Positions 44,813 to 54,745 of a stretch of 64,000 bases of DNA are shown here, piece by piece (within the stretch, counting starts at the first letter, position 1; each line of letters opens with the position of its first letter). Made by a program: the position numbers and the translations under genes. Source of the stretch: JAWPMT01 sp965267435 (lineage in GTDB: Bacteria > Bacteroidota > Bacteroidia > Cytophagales > Cyclobacteriaceae); contig OZ253960.1 in assembly GCA_965267435.1 (NCBI GenBank), positions 434,001-498,000 of the forward strand, read 5' to 3'. A model generated the notes under the pieces. That model was not told the origin of the DNA and ran no database searches. It saw only the letters and a list, made by a program, of their open reading frames with translations.

Positions 44813-47197
44813 ATGCTCAAAAACATCATCAAAATTGGTCTGAGAAATCTCCGGAGGAATAAGGTCTTCTCATCGCTGAATATCATGGGGCTTGCCATCG
44901 GCCTCACGGCATCCATACTCATTTTGCTCTATAGTTTTCATGAACTGAGCTACGATGCCTTTCACGAGGATGCCGATCGTATTCACCGTGTGACGATGTC
45001 TTTCCGAAATGGTGATTCATACACCACTACCACGACCACTCCATGGCGCATTGGGCCCATGTTGCAAGACAATTTCCCTCAGGTCGAGTCGATCTTTCGT
45101 ATGCAGTACACCTTCAATACCAACCGGGAGGCTATCTACGGGGAACATCGCATCAACATTCAGGACAACTACACATTTGCTGAGGCCAATCTCTTCGAGT
45201 TTTTCACTTTTCGCCTTCGGGCGGGTAACCCGGAGACCGCACTGGCCAATCCAGGTGGCGTGGTGATCAGTGAGTCGGAGGCCAGGAAACTTTTTGGGGA
45301 TCAGGATCCAATGGGCAAGACGATCACTGTCCGGGCCATCTATGACGAGTACGAGTTTTCGGCGACGGTCACCGGGGTCATGGAGGACATACCCACCAAC
45401 AGTCATTTTCATTATGGCTACTACTTTCCGCTCATCGAGTTGCAGGAGGCTGCGCCCAACATGAAGGAGTCATGGGGGTGGACGTCTCAAAACACATATA
45501 TCAAACTGAATGAAGGAGATATCGCACCTCCAAGCGAAGAGCAGATGGTGGAGGTGATCAAGGCCAATGCACCGGAGTGGTACCAGGAATGGGCGTATCT
45601 GGGGACCCAGCCGATGCTGGACATTCATCTCAATTCACACCTCAAGGAAGAACTGGAGCCAACAGGGGATGCGACATACATTCGTTTGCTGCTGATCATT
45701 GCCCTATTCATCATCTCCATTGCGAGTATCAACTACATGAACCTGGCCACGTCATTGGCAACAGGCCGGGCCAAGGAAGTCGGGATCCGAAAAGCGATAG
45801 GGGCCGTCAAACGCCAGCTGATCCTGCAATTTCTCTTTGAGTCGATCCTAACTACCGTCATTGCCGCCGTATTGGCTGTCACACTGGTGCAGCTGACCCT
45901 GCCGTATTTCAATGACCTGACAAGCAGGTCATTGACCTTGTTTGGCCAACCATGGCAAACACTTGCTGCTGGTGGGGGCATTATCTTGTTGTTGGGAGTC
46001 ATTTCCGGTGTATATCCTGCCTTCTTCCTGTCGTCTTTCAAAACGATTCGCACCCTTAAAGGAGGCGCAGCAAAAGCAGGCACTAGCTCACAAACACTAC
46101 GCCGCGGCCTTGTGGTGACGCAGTTTGTCATTTCCTCTTTTCTGATCTGTGCTACACTGATTATCCTCCATCAATGGGACTACCTCAGAAATCGTTCACT
46201 TGGCCTTGATACAGAGCAGGTCATTTCCATCGACCTTGGTTCGGAAGCAGCCATCGACAATTATCAGGTACTTCGCAATGAGCTACTCGCACAATCGAAC
46301 GTCCTGGCTGTGAGTGGCTGCAGCAAATCCGCCACGGGACGGTACGACGGATTCACTTCTTTTGGGGCCAATGGAGAAAGTTTCTCAATTCCGTTGGAGG
46401 GCGTGGATGAGCACTTCTTTAGCTCCATGAACATTACTTTTCTCGAGGGTCGAAACTTCTCATCTGATTTCCCCTCGGACTCCAACGCCGTCATTGTCAA
46501 CAAACAGGTGTTGACAGACATGGGTATCGAAAATCCTTTGGAGACGGCCGTCATGGTTGGCAACGATCCGTGCCATATCATCGGTGTAGTGGATGACTTC
46601 CACTTCGAGCCCCTTTATGCGGAACTGGGACCGGTCATCTTTGCCAAACGCGATAGTTGGCTGCGCTATGCCTATGTCAAAGTAGGACCAGGGGATATTC
46701 CCAGTACCCTTAGAGGAATAGAAGAGACCTGGCGGGGGATCAACCCCACGACCGCCTTCAACATGACTTTTGTGGACGACGAGATCCAACATGCCTATGC
46801 GACGGAGAAGGATTTCTTTTTGGTCTTTACAATCTTCTCCGGCCTTGCCATTTTCATCGCTTGCCTGGGGCTGTTTGGGCTGGCGAGTTTCACCGTCTCC
46901 CAGAACATCAAGGAGATCGGTATTCGCAAGGCATTGGGGGCTACGTCCTCGTCGATTGCGATGTTGTACACGCGTAAGTTCACGCTGCTCGTGCTTGTAG
47001 CCAATGTGATTGCCTGGCCTATCGCCTATTTCGTCATGGGTGATTGGCTACAGAAGTTCCCTTACCGAATAGACATCGGGCTATGGGTGTTTGCTATTGC
47101 CGGTATTCTCTCGGTAGTTATTGCTTTGCTTTCGGTGAGCAGCCATTCGCTCCGGGCTAGCCGACTCAATCCTGTTACTTCGTTGAGGTACGAGTGA
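44813..47197 (+). CDS. FtsX/MacB-like ABC permease without prefix domain
   Basis: About 794 residues from ATG 44,813 (MLKNIIKIGLRNLRRNKVFS), the usual start; in-frame ATGs at 44,720 and 44,783 precede it. Helix one (NIMGLAIGLTASILILLY), MacB periplasmic domain, FtsX motif N-L-A-T-S-L-A-T-G-R-A-K-E-V-G-I-R-K, second periplasmic domain and C-terminal Q-N-I-K-E-I-G-I-R-K-A-L-G-A-T. Like the others it lacks an ATPase partner here. Substrate unknown. Confidence 0.9.
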   Translation: MLKNIIKIGLRNLRRNKVFSSLNIMGLAIGLTASILILLYSFHELSYDAFHEDADRIHRVTMSFRNGDSYTTTTTTPWRIGPMLQDNFPQVESIFRMQYTFNTNREAIYGEHRINIQDNYTFAEANLFEFFTFRLRAGNPETALANPGGVVISESEARKLFGDQDPMGKTITVRAIYDEYEFSATVTGVMEDIPTNSHFHYGYYFPLIELQEAAPNMKESWGWTSQNTYIKLNEGDIAPPSEEQMVEVIKANAPEWYQEWAYLGTQPMLDIHLNSHLKEELEPTGDATYIRLLLIIALFIISIASINYMNLATSLATGRAKEVGIRKAIGAVKRQLILQFLFESILTTVIAAVLAVTLVQLTLPYFNDLTSRSLTLFGQPWQTLAAGGGIILLLGVISGVYPAFFLSSFKTIRTLKGGAAKAGTSSQTLRRGLVVTQFVISSFLICATLIILHQWDYLRNRSLGLDTEQVISIDLGSEAAIDNYQVLRNELLAQSNVLAVSGCSKSATGRYDGFTSFGANGESFSIPLEGVDEHFFSSMNITFLEGRNFSSDFPSDSNAVIVNKQVLTDMGIENPLETAVMVGNDPCHIIGVVDDFHFEPLYAELGPVIFAKRDSWLRYAYVKVGPGDIPSTLRGIEETWRGINPTTAFNMTFVDDEIQHAYATEKDFFLVFTIFSGLAIFIACLGLFGLASFTVSQNIKEIGIRKALGATSSSIAMLYTRKFTLLVLVANVIAWPIAYFVMGDWLQKFPYRIDIGLWVFAIAGILSVVIALLSVSSHSLRASRLNPVTSLRYE

Positions 47198-47736
47198 GAT
47201 GAGGGAAGGCTTTTTTCTGGGGCGCGCTAACCTCCCTCGCGGCGGCCTCAGACCTGCTTCCCGCTGCCTCCGCACAGGCCCCAGCGTTCTTCGGCTTCGC
47301 CTTTTGGCTTTTCTTGGTTGAGGAGTTGAGAAGTTTTTGAGTGTTTAAGTGGATAAGTGTTTGGAGTTGAATCATCCTGCGCTCTGGAAGGGAGGACTAT
47401 CTTTTCAAACCCCAATGGGTACTGGGCTGATAAGAGCTTCGGAGTTTATATCGTCATTGCGAGCGCAGCGAAGCAATCTTATTCAAGGCAGTTTCGCCAA
47501 TTCATAGAGTAAGACTGCAACGTTGCTGATTCCATTATCGGAAAGTGGTGGTGAGTTACCTGGCAGCTCCGCGCAGTGACGGTTTTGGCTATTCACTATA
47601 GTCTTGGATACAGGCGGCCGAAACGGTTCTTTCACCAGGAACCCTTTTTGCATAATAAAGAGATGGTTCAAACGGATCCGCCGGCTTTGGTTTTGAGTCA
47701 AATTAGCAAAGCCGGCGGCCCTTTCTAAGTCTTTTC
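47198..47736. repeat. 539-base gene-free gap with several dispersed repeats
   Basis: Contents: GTTGAGGAGTTGAGAAGT at 47,317-47,334, identical to 27,939-27,956; a REP-like palindrome at 47,452-47,479 built on ATTGC...GCAAT ends around GAGCGCAGCGAA; and a hairpin with perfect 11-base arms CCGCCGGCTTT/AAAGCCGGCGG (47,678-47,688 with 47,708-47,718) just beyond the stop of the minus-strand permease, possibly its terminator. I see no coding region. Confidence 0.6.
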
Positions 47737-50148
47737 CTACTCGTCTCTCAACGTTTCCACGGGATTAGCGCGCGCGGCTCGGAAGATCGTGAAGCTCGTA
47801 GTAGACCAGCCAATGCCGAAGATCGCTGCCACTGAAAGGATGATAGGCAGCATCGACATCGGAATATGGTAGGCATAAATAAGGTCCAGCAACTGTGCCG
47901 TGCCGAAGTATCCACCAGTAGCACCCAACAGACCCGCGATTCCAAGTAGCAAAACAAACTTGCGATTGAGCAAGTAGACGACGTTGCCCACTGACGCACC
48001 GAGAGCTCGTCTGATGCCAATTTCCTTCGTGCGCCTGGCAATATCCAGCGATGCCAGGGAGAAGATGCCCGCGGCTGACAAACTGGCTCCTAGTATGGTG
48101 AGAAATAGAAAGATATTTTTCAAGTTTCTATTGGTCTGCTTCAGTCCGCGCATCACCACATCTTCCTGGTAGAAACTGACGTACGGCTTACTTGGGAAGA
48201 TCTCCTTCCACTGGGCTTCCAAAGTTTCGTTGATCGATGCCAGGTTGTCTTCGTCGGCGCGGATGACCATCTGCCTCCATCTGTCAGGCCTCGTGGGGTA
48301 GAAGACGAAGGGCTCAGGATCTTTGGACCGGAATACATTGTCGAGAAAATCATCGATGACGCCTACTATTCGCCGTCGTTGGCCGCGGAAGGTGATCTGT
48401 TTCCCAATGGGCTCATCTTGTATTCCCAATGTCTTCAGAAATTGTTTAGTGACTACCGCCGAATTCTCATAGTCATTCGCATTTTCATAGTCGATCGGTC
48501 TGCCGTGCAGGAAATTGTAATCCATGGCTTCGAAGTACTTCTCCCCAAATTCTACATGCCATACCTGGTAGTCAGAGTTCTCGTACGTAATGGGATTTTC
48601 GTAGGCGCTGGAACCAATCTGATGTTCGGTGGTGGCGATTTCCTGGACTTCTCGAAGTGCCTCAGCTTTAGGCTTCAAAAGTCGGTAATCGGATTCGTCC
48701 TGGATGACAATATTGAGCAGCTCTTCTTTGTGGTAACCAAAATCTATTTGCTCCTGATATTGGGTGTTTTGGATGAAGATGATGCCTGCAATCAGGACGA
48801 TGACAGATATGGCAAATTGGATGGACACCAAAGATCGGGTCAGAAGGTTCGCCCCTTTGAACCGCACAGTACCTCTAAGGAGGCTCACTGTTTCAAATTT
48901 GGTGCCGAAGTACGCTGGATACAGCCCGATCAAGATGGCTGATACGAAGACCAACACCAACAAGGCCAGCACGAGGTTCACTCCACCCAGGTCGTCCATG
49001 CCATAGGGAAGCTCCCACATGGTGGTGAACTCCGGGATGATGATCCGGCTAGCCAGGTAGCCCACAAATAGTGATAGCGCAATGACCATGACAGTCTCGA
49101 TCATCAGTTGTGCCATGATCTGGCGACGATGGGCACCGACTGCTTTTCTTATGCCGATCTCCCGGAGACGGTTTGTCGTCATTGCAATGGAGGTATTCGT
49201 CAGATTGAAGCAAGCGATCAGCAGGATCATCACTGCCAGGACCACAAACACGATGAGTGGCTCAGGACTCATCGGAAGTACGAGGTAGGTCCACATCACT
49301 TCCGACTGGTTGATTGGGGAGTGAAATTGTTCGAGCGTGTACTTGGTCACTTCTTGCTCTTCGAAGGATTCGTTCCTGACTTCTTTGAACCGATCAAAAA
49401 GAAGGGATATTGCCTCAGGATTTTGCCCTTCCTCCAACTCGAAAAATGTTGCCGGGATGTTCCAATCCTCCCAGACAGGTCTGTCCTTGCTCCTTAAATC
49501 CACAAAATGCTCGAAGCGTGCCAAGACAGGTAGGTTAACTGAACTATTCACCGGTATCTTCTTCATTACGCCACCGACCGTGAATTGCTTTTCAATACCT
49601 TGAGCAAAGGTCATGATGATGGTCTTGCCTATCGGATCGTCGTCCCCAAAGTATTTTTTGGCTCGCTCCTCATCCATGAAGACCGTCTGTAGGTCTTTGA
49701 AGGCTTCATGGCTGCCGGCGACAAGTGGGAAGTCAAACATCTCAAAAAGTGTACTGTCGGCGAAGACCACATTCTCATTGAAGGTGTTGTTGGTTTTTGT
49801 CTCGGGATCTTGATAACTGACACTTGAGCGACCGGTGGCATTTCCGGCAAACCGCACATACCTCTTGATACCAGAGAAGTCTGTAGCCGCAGTAGGCCCA
49901 ATAGGGCTTGGAACCCCCGGGACTTGCATTGGATCACTTTCATTGATGAGAACGTGGGCATGAATTCTATAAATGTTCGCCATTCTGTCCTTATCGTGGA
50001 AGCTGTTGAATTCGATGTTGAAGGCGACCAGTATATAGGCCGAAATACAGCAGGCCAGGGCGATGCCGAGACCGAAAGTGTTGATGATGATGTACCTTTT
50101 ATTCTTGAGTATGTTGCGCAGGGCGATCCTGAGATAATTTTTGACCAT
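47737..50148 (-). CDS. FtsX/MacB-like ABC permease without prefix domain
   Basis: 803 residues starting MVKNYLRIALRNILKNKRYI. Helix one (NTFGLGIALACCISAYILVA), first periplasmic domain, FtsX helices (TNTSIAMTTNRLREIGIRKA, then V-G-A-H-R-R-Q), second periplasmic domain, and C-terminal helices (LDIARRTKEIGIRRALGAS). The fifth MacB-like permease in the window. Convergent with the permease at 44,813 across the repeat-rich gap. Confidence 0.9.
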   Translation of the reverse strand: MVKNYLRIALRNILKNKRYIIINTFGLGIALACCISAYILVAFNIEFNSFHDKDRMANIYRIHAHVLINESDPMQVPGVPSPIGPTAATDFSGIKRYVRFAGNATGRSSVSYQDPETKTNNTFNENVVFADSTLFEMFDFPLVAGSHEAFKDLQTVFMDEERAKKYFGDDDPIGKTIIMTFAQGIEKQFTVGGVMKKIPVNSSVNLPVLARFEHFVDLRSKDRPVWEDWNIPATFFELEEGQNPEAISLLFDRFKEVRNESFEEQEVTKYTLEQFHSPINQSEVMWTYLVLPMSPEPLIVFVVLAVMILLIACFNLTNTSIAMTTNRLREIGIRKAVGAHRRQIMAQLMIETVMVIALSLFVGYLASRIIIPEFTTMWELPYGMDDLGGVNLVLALLVLVFVSAILIGLYPAYFGTKFETVSLLRGTVRFKGANLLTRSLVSIQFAISVIVLIAGIIFIQNTQYQEQIDFGYHKEELLNIVIQDESDYRLLKPKAEALREVQEIATTEHQIGSSAYENPITYENSDYQVWHVEFGEKYFEAMDYNFLHGRPIDYENANDYENSAVVTKQFLKTLGIQDEPIGKQITFRGQRRRIVGVIDDFLDNVFRSKDPEPFVFYPTRPDRWRQMVIRADEDNLASINETLEAQWKEIFPSKPYVSFYQEDVVMRGLKQTNRNLKNIFLFLTILGASLSAAGIFSLASLDIARRTKEIGIRRALGASVGNVVYLLNRKFVLLLGIAGLLGATGGYFGTAQLLDLIYAYHIPMSMLPIILSVAAIFGIGWSTTSFTIFRAARANPVETLRDE

Positions 50149-50374
50149 GACCGTGATTATTGAGTAATTAGACCTTATTCCTTTCGGTGAATCTAGATCA
50201 GAAGACAGTCATGGAGAATGACGAAGATCAGATTGTTACACGCTTTTACAAGAATTGACAATGTCGGACACGGTGTGTCAAAACAACGTTCATTTAGGAG
50301 CGTACCCGAGCATTCCAAGGACTATAAGGGCCTAATTGTCTATCTTCAACTGCAATCAATTTGACCATTAACTC

Positions 50375-51274
50375 ATGGCTACGATCCAAACCCCTGACTC
50401 CCGATTTGAAGCAATCACAGACTTCCCCTACGAACCCAAATATGTCGAAGTAAATGGCTATCGCATTCACTATGTAGATGAGGGCGAGGGCGAGGTGATC
50501 CTGGCTTTGCATGGAGAACCCACCTGGTCTTATCTCTATCGCAAATTCATTCCCACACTCAAGGAGAAGTACCGATTTGTCACCATGGACTTTGTGGGAT
50601 TTGGGAGGTCTGATAAGTTGACGAAGGTGAGCGACTACTCGGCGCAGCTGCATTTTGATGTGCTCGAGGGATTTATCCAGCAGATAGGCCTGAAGGACAT
50701 TACGCTCGTGTGTCAGGACTGGGGAGGGCTTCTGGGCTTGAGCATGGTTGGCGCGCATCCTGAGTGGTTTAGGCGGCTGGTCATCATGAATACAGCCTTG
50801 CCTGTCGGTGACCAACCCATGCCCAAGGCGTTCAAGGTTTGGAAGGCCTATGCGAGGTGGCACCCGAGCTTGCCAATAGGTGGTATCGTCAAGTGGGGCT
50901 CTTACCGAAAAGATCAGTTTAGTAGTGAAGTGAAACAGGCTTACGATGCACCCTTCCCCAGTTCTAAGTACAAGGCTGGCGCCCGAGCGTTTCCAAAGTT
51001 GGTTCCAGCATCCCCTGATTACGAAGCGGTTCCTATGATGCAGCGTGGACGTGAGGTGCTGGCGAAGTGGGACAAGCCCTGTCTGGTGATGTTTTCCGAC
51101 AAAGATCCCATCATGAGACCCATGCGCAAGTTCTTCCTCAACCTCGTATCAACGGCCGTGAATGTCAGAATTCGCAATGCGGGTCACTTCCTGCAGGAAG
51201 ATGCGGGCGAGGAGCTTGCGGAGAATGTTGATTTGTTTATGCAAGGAAAGCTGGAAGCTGATCATGGATCTTAG
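50375..51274 (+). CDS. Haloalkane dehalogenase (HLD-I-like alpha/beta hydrolase)
   Basis: 299 residues. The N-terminal T-P-D-S-R-F-E-A-I-T-D-F-P-Y-E-P-K-Y and L-H-G-E-P-T-W-S-Y-L-Y-R-K segments are characteristic of haloalkane dehalogenase subfamily I. The nucleophile is Asp115 in C-Q-D-W-G-G (an Asp rather than Ser, with the adjacent Trp for halide binding), acid Asp244 in S-D-K-D-P-I and base H271 in N-A-G-H-F-L-Q-E-D. It hydrolyses carbon-halogen bonds in small haloalkanes; natural substrate unknown. It is cytoplasmic and stands alone between a permease (divergent) and proA (convergent). Confidence 0.9.
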   Translation: MATIQTPDSRFEAITDFPYEPKYVEVNGYRIHYVDEGEGEVILALHGEPTWSYLYRKFIPTLKEKYRFVTMDFVGFGRSDKLTKVSDYSAQLHFDVLEGFIQQIGLKDITLVCQDWGGLLGLSMVGAHPEWFRRLVIMNTALPVGDQPMPKAFKVWKAYARWHPSLPIGGIVKWGSYRKDQFSSEVKQAYDAPFPSSKYKAGARAFPKLVPASPDYEAVPMMQRGREVLAKWDKPCLVMFSDKDPIMRPMRKFFLNLVSTAVNVRIRNAGHFLQEDAGEELAENVDLFMQGKLEADHGS

Positions 51275-51315
51275 ATCTTCGTTCTTTGTCTTCTAAGTAC
51301 CAAGATCAAGGAACA

Positions 51316-52581
51316 CTAATTCCTCACCGTACCATCTCCCCTGACGATCCACTTATAGGAAGTCATCTCGACCAAGGCCATAGGGCCCCGTGCGTGGAGC
51401 TTTTGGGTACTGATGCCGATCTCGGCACCGAGACCAAACTGGGCACCGTCAGTAAATGCCGTCGAAGCATTGGCGTACACAGTGGCGGCGTCAACTTCCT
51501 TGAGAAAACGATCAATAACCCCCTGATCTTCAGTTACCACCGCCTCACTATGTCGAGAACTGAATGTGGCGATGTGATCCAGGGCTTCGTCCAGGTTGCC
51601 CACAGTCTTGATGCTCATCTTGTAGTCGAGAAACTCGGTGCCGAAGTGTCCTGTGGAAGCAGGTTGCAGGAACTCTGATGGGTATTGTCCCTCCAAGGCA
51701 CGGTGAGCCTTTTCATCGGCGAAGATCATCACATTGTGATCTGCAAGGCCGGATGCCAGTGCAGGAAGATCATTGAGCCTTGACTCATGGATGATCAGGC
51801 AGTCCAGCGCATTGCAGACGCTCACCCTGCGGGTCTTGGCATTTTTGATAATGGCCGCCCCCTTGTCCACATCTCCAAGCTCGTCGAAGTAGGTGTGCAC
51901 GATTCCTGCTCCTGTTTCGATCACGGGTACTTTCGCGTTGTCCCGGACATAGTTGATGAGGTTTTGACTGCCGCGAGGGATGATGATGTCGACGTAGTCC
52001 ACAGCATTGAGCAGGTCGTGGGTGGCGGACCGGTCGGGGGGCAGCAGTTGGATCATGTCGGGACTCACACCTTGCTGTCGTAGCGTATCGGAGATGATGT
52101 TGGCAATGGCACGATTCGAGTCCGCCGCGTCACTTCCCCCCTTGAGGACGCACGCGTTGCCAGACTTCAGGCAGAGTGCAAAAACGTCGAAAGTCACGTT
52201 GGGGCGGGACTCGTAAATGATGCCTACCACTCCCAATGGGACTGAGATCTTTTCTAGCGCCAATCCGGAAGGCAGGTTTCTTTGTTCCAATGTTCGGCCC
52301 ACCGGGTACGCAAGTGAAGCAACATTGAGCAGGTCGTTGGCGATGCCCTGCAAACGCTCGGGTGTAAGCTTCAGTCGATCATAGCGCGGATCGTCTTCCG
52401 GCATTCGTTGGAGATCCTTCACATTTTCACGAAGGATCACCTCTGTATTGGGCTCGATGGCCTGCGCGACGGCTCTCAAGATGTCGTTGATCTTTTCCTC
52501 AGAAAGCAGGGCTAGTTTGCGACTCGCATGGCGGGCCTTCAGGAATTGACTTTCGGTTGCGGTGCGCTGCAGGGTGCTCAT
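51316..52581 (-). CDS. proA: Glutamate-5-semialdehyde dehydrogenase (gamma-glutamyl phosphate reductase)
   Basis: 421 residues, normal length. NADPH-dependent reduction of gamma-glutamyl phosphate to the semialdehyde, second step of proline synthesis. Catalytic Cys256 lies in R-R-V-S-V-C-N-A-L-D; the P-L-G-V-V-G-I-I-Y-E-S-R-P-N-V-T and I-P-R-G-S-Q-N-L-I segments are family signatures. It starts one base after the proB stop. Confidence 0.96.
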   Translation of the reverse strand: MSTLQRTATESQFLKARHASRKLALLSEEKINDILRAVAQAIEPNTEVILRENVKDLQRMPEDDPRYDRLKLTPERLQGIANDLLNVASLAYPVGRTLEQRNLPSGLALEKISVPLGVVGIIYESRPNVTFDVFALCLKSGNACVLKGGSDAADSNRAIANIISDTLRQQGVSPDMIQLLPPDRSATHDLLNAVDYVDIIIPRGSQNLINYVRDNAKVPVIETGAGIVHTYFDELGDVDKGAAIIKNAKTRRVSVCNALDCLIIHESRLNDLPALASGLADHNVMIFADEKAHRALEGQYPSEFLQPASTGHFGTEFLDYKMSIKTVGNLDEALDHIATFSSRHSEAVVTEDQGVIDRFLKEVDAATVYANASTAFTDGAQFGLGAEIGISTQKLHARGPMALVEMTSYKWIVRGDGTVRN

Positions 52582-52582
52582 C

Positions 52583-53659
52583 TCAGTGAAGGTAAAGGTG
52601 GTCGTAATGGATCACAGGCTTTTCGCCTTTTTTGCCGATCAATGCGCGGACTTTGGTTGCATCCGTGCGAGCCAGACCAAGGCCAATTTCTTTGCCAGAC
52701 TCAGCCTCGATGTGGATCACGTCGCCCTTTTCAAAATCGCCAATGACTTTAATAATTCCGATGGGTAGCAAGCTAGTGGCCACATTGGATTGCAGTGCCT
52801 CAGCGGCACCTTTGTTGATAACCACACGGCCCTTGGCATCATAGGCGTGGGCGATGTATTTCTTGATGGTCGAGGCCGATTTTCCCGGCGGAAACAGTGT
52901 GCCCGTTGGGTTGGGCTGACTGACGGCATCGACTAAAATATTTTCTGTACGACCATTGGCGACGAGCACGGGGATGCCCATTCCCGACACCTTCAGCGCT
53001 GTCTCACTCTTGGTCAGAATTCCACCCCGCCCAAATTCAGATTGCTTGCCTGCCTGCAGTTGCTCTTTGTCAAAATCGCGTGGATCAAAGACAGAAATAA
53101 GAGAAGCATCTGGATCGCCGGGGTCTCTGTCGAAGATGCCGTCGACGCTGGTCAGCAAAATGAGTTGGCTGGCGTTGAGCATGGCACTGACGAGCCCGGC
53201 TAATTCGTCGTTGTCAGTAAACATCAACTCGGTGATGGAGACGACGTCATTTTCATTTACTATGGGGACAATGTCGTTCTGCAGGAGCGCCTCAATGCAG
53301 TTCTTCATATTGAGATAGTGAGAGCGACTCTTGAAGTCTTCCTTTGTCACCAATACCTGCGCGCACTGGAGGCCTTGCTGCTCCAGACGCTTGCGATACA
53401 CGGAGAGCAATTCGATCTGGCCGATGGAGGATAGCACCTGACGCCTTTCGATGGGAGCTTTGATGGGCTTGCCCTGGTACATACTCCTGCCAGCCGCTAC
53501 GGCGCCAGATGACACCAAGACGGTTTTGTAACCTGACGCCTGCAACTGGGCCAGCTGTGCCGCGATCGAGGCAATCACGCCTTCATCCAGCAATCCTGCC
53601 TCGCCTGTGATGACGTGGGTGCCGATTTTGATGACTAGAAGGCCTTGGGTGTGACTCAT
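52583..53659 (-). CDS. proB: Glutamate 5-kinase
   Basis: About 358 residues from ATG 53,659 (MSHTQGLLVIKIGTHVITGE); the open frame to 53,740 adds 27 non-family residues. Amino acid kinase domain (L-V-S-S-G-A-V-A-A-G, N-E-N-D-V-V, F-G-R-G-G-I-L-T-K) followed by a C-terminal PUA domain (K-G-R-V-V-I-N-K-G-A-A-E-A-L). ATP-dependent phosphorylation of glutamate, first and feedback-inhibited step of proline synthesis. Forms a proBA operon with proA; proline also serves as an osmolyte in marine bacteria. Confidence 0.96.
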   Translation of the reverse strand: MSHTQGLLVIKIGTHVITGEAGLLDEGVIASIAAQLAQLQASGYKTVLVSSGAVAAGRSMYQGKPIKAPIERRQVLSSIGQIELLSVYRKRLEQQGLQCAQVLVTKEDFKSRSHYLNMKNCIEALLQNDIVPIVNENDVVSITELMFTDNDELAGLVSAMLNASQLILLTSVDGIFDRDPGDPDASLISVFDPRDFDKEQLQAGKQSEFGRGGILTKSETALKVSGMGIPVLVANGRTENILVDAVSQPNPTGTLFPPGKSASTIKKYIAHAYDAKGRVVINKGAAEALQSNVATSLLPIGIIKVIGDFEKGDVIHIEAESGKEIGLGLARTDATKVRALIGKKGEKPVIHYDHLYLH

Positions 53660-53826
53660 AGCTTGTGGCAAAGTCGCGAAATTAGAGCGAAGTACGGGTG
53701 AATTCAACAAACACGGCCAAATGTGTAAAAGTGCGGGCAATGGACAAGTCGTAGGTCCGGGTGCCGAACTTTCACTAACTATGTGCGTGTTATCCAGCAG
53801 CCACCAAAAAAAAATCGTCTCAGACT

Positions 53827-54537
53827 ATGAACAGCGACTTCTTCGCTTCCCTATCAAAGGCAACCAAAGCACTCCTGGTGATCAACCTGGTTTTCTTTGC
53901 TTTGGCGGCCTTTTTGCCGGAGCTCAATCGACATCTGGCCCTGTACTACTTTGAGAGCCCACTGTTTCGTCCATATCAGATAGCCACGCACGTTTTTATG
54001 CATGCGGGTATTGCTCACTTGCTATTCAATATGTACGCTCTCGTGCTATTTGGTAGCGTGGTGGAAAAGCATATTGGGACAAGCTCATTCCTGATCGTCT
54101 ATTTTATAGCTGCTTTTGGTGCCTTTGGGCTCCATATGGGGGTGGTCTCCTGGCAATTGACCGATGTCCCCAGCGACATACTGGCGCAAATGCAGTCGGA
54201 GGGCGCGGATATTTTGCTGAGCGGCCGCAATTATGTTGATCCTGTATTGGCCGCTGCGAATCTAAAGCTGAACACGGCCGTCGTTGGTGCTTCTGGTGCG
54301 ATCATGGGCGTATTGGCTGCGTTTGCTTACTATTTCCCCAATGCGAGGTTGAGTCTGATTTTCCTGCCGGTTCCGATCAAGGCGATGTACTTTGTGCCCC
54401 TGTACATGTTGCTCGAGCTCTTTCTAGGGGTCAAGAATTTTCAGTGGGACAATGTCGCCCACTTCGCCCACATAGGAGGGGCACTATTCGGATTCGTAGC
54501 GATCTTGCTGATCGGGAAACGAAGGCCGGGTTTGTGA
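53827..54537 (+). CDS. Rhomboid family intramembrane serine protease
   Basis: 236 residues with six or so membrane helices. F-M-H-A-G-I-A-H-L-L-F-N-M-Y-A-L is the conserved second-helix motif; catalytic Ser156 sits in G-A-S-G-A-I-M-G and His215 in F-A-H-I-G-G-A-L-F-G. Rhomboids cleave membrane-spanning substrates within the bilayer. A 60-residue loop before the Ser helix is a moderate insertion. Substrate unknown. Confidence 0.93.
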   Translation: MNSDFFASLSKATKALLVINLVFFALAAFLPELNRHLALYYFESPLFRPYQIATHVFMHAGIAHLLFNMYALVLFGSVVEKHIGTSSFLIVYFIAAFGAFGLHMGVVSWQLTDVPSDILAQMQSEGADILLSGRNYVDPVLAAANLKLNTAVVGASGAIMGVLAAFAYYFPNARLSLIFLPVPIKAMYFVPLYMLLELFLGVKNFQWDNVAHFAHIGGALFGFVAILLIGKRRPGL

Positions 54538-54745
54538 TCTTGGGTATTTGTTCTTTGATCTCTGTTCTCTGTTCTTGGATCTGAGATTTCGAAGGACCTG
54601 GAACAATGACCCGAGTTTCGCTCTGCGGAAGATCCTCCGTGGAGATGATCGAATTGAAGCTAGTGGCTCTAGCCAGACAATGTTCCATGTTCTATGTTTC
54701 GAGTTCAAGGCTTGACTTGGAACATTGAACACTAAACCCGGAACA
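54538..54745. repeat. Gap with GGAACA/TGTTC-type degenerate repeats
   Basis: Short words such as TGTTCT, GGAACAATGA and GGAACATTGAACAC recur on both strands between the convergent rhomboid and TolB-like genes. Same family of words as 35,836-35,930 and 51,275-51,320. No gene. Confidence 0.45.

Noticed and set aside
48379..48942. A 187-codon plus-strand frame inside the permease at 47,737-50,148
   Set aside because: No domain, no start context; it is antisense to a well-supported gene and mirrors its codon bias.
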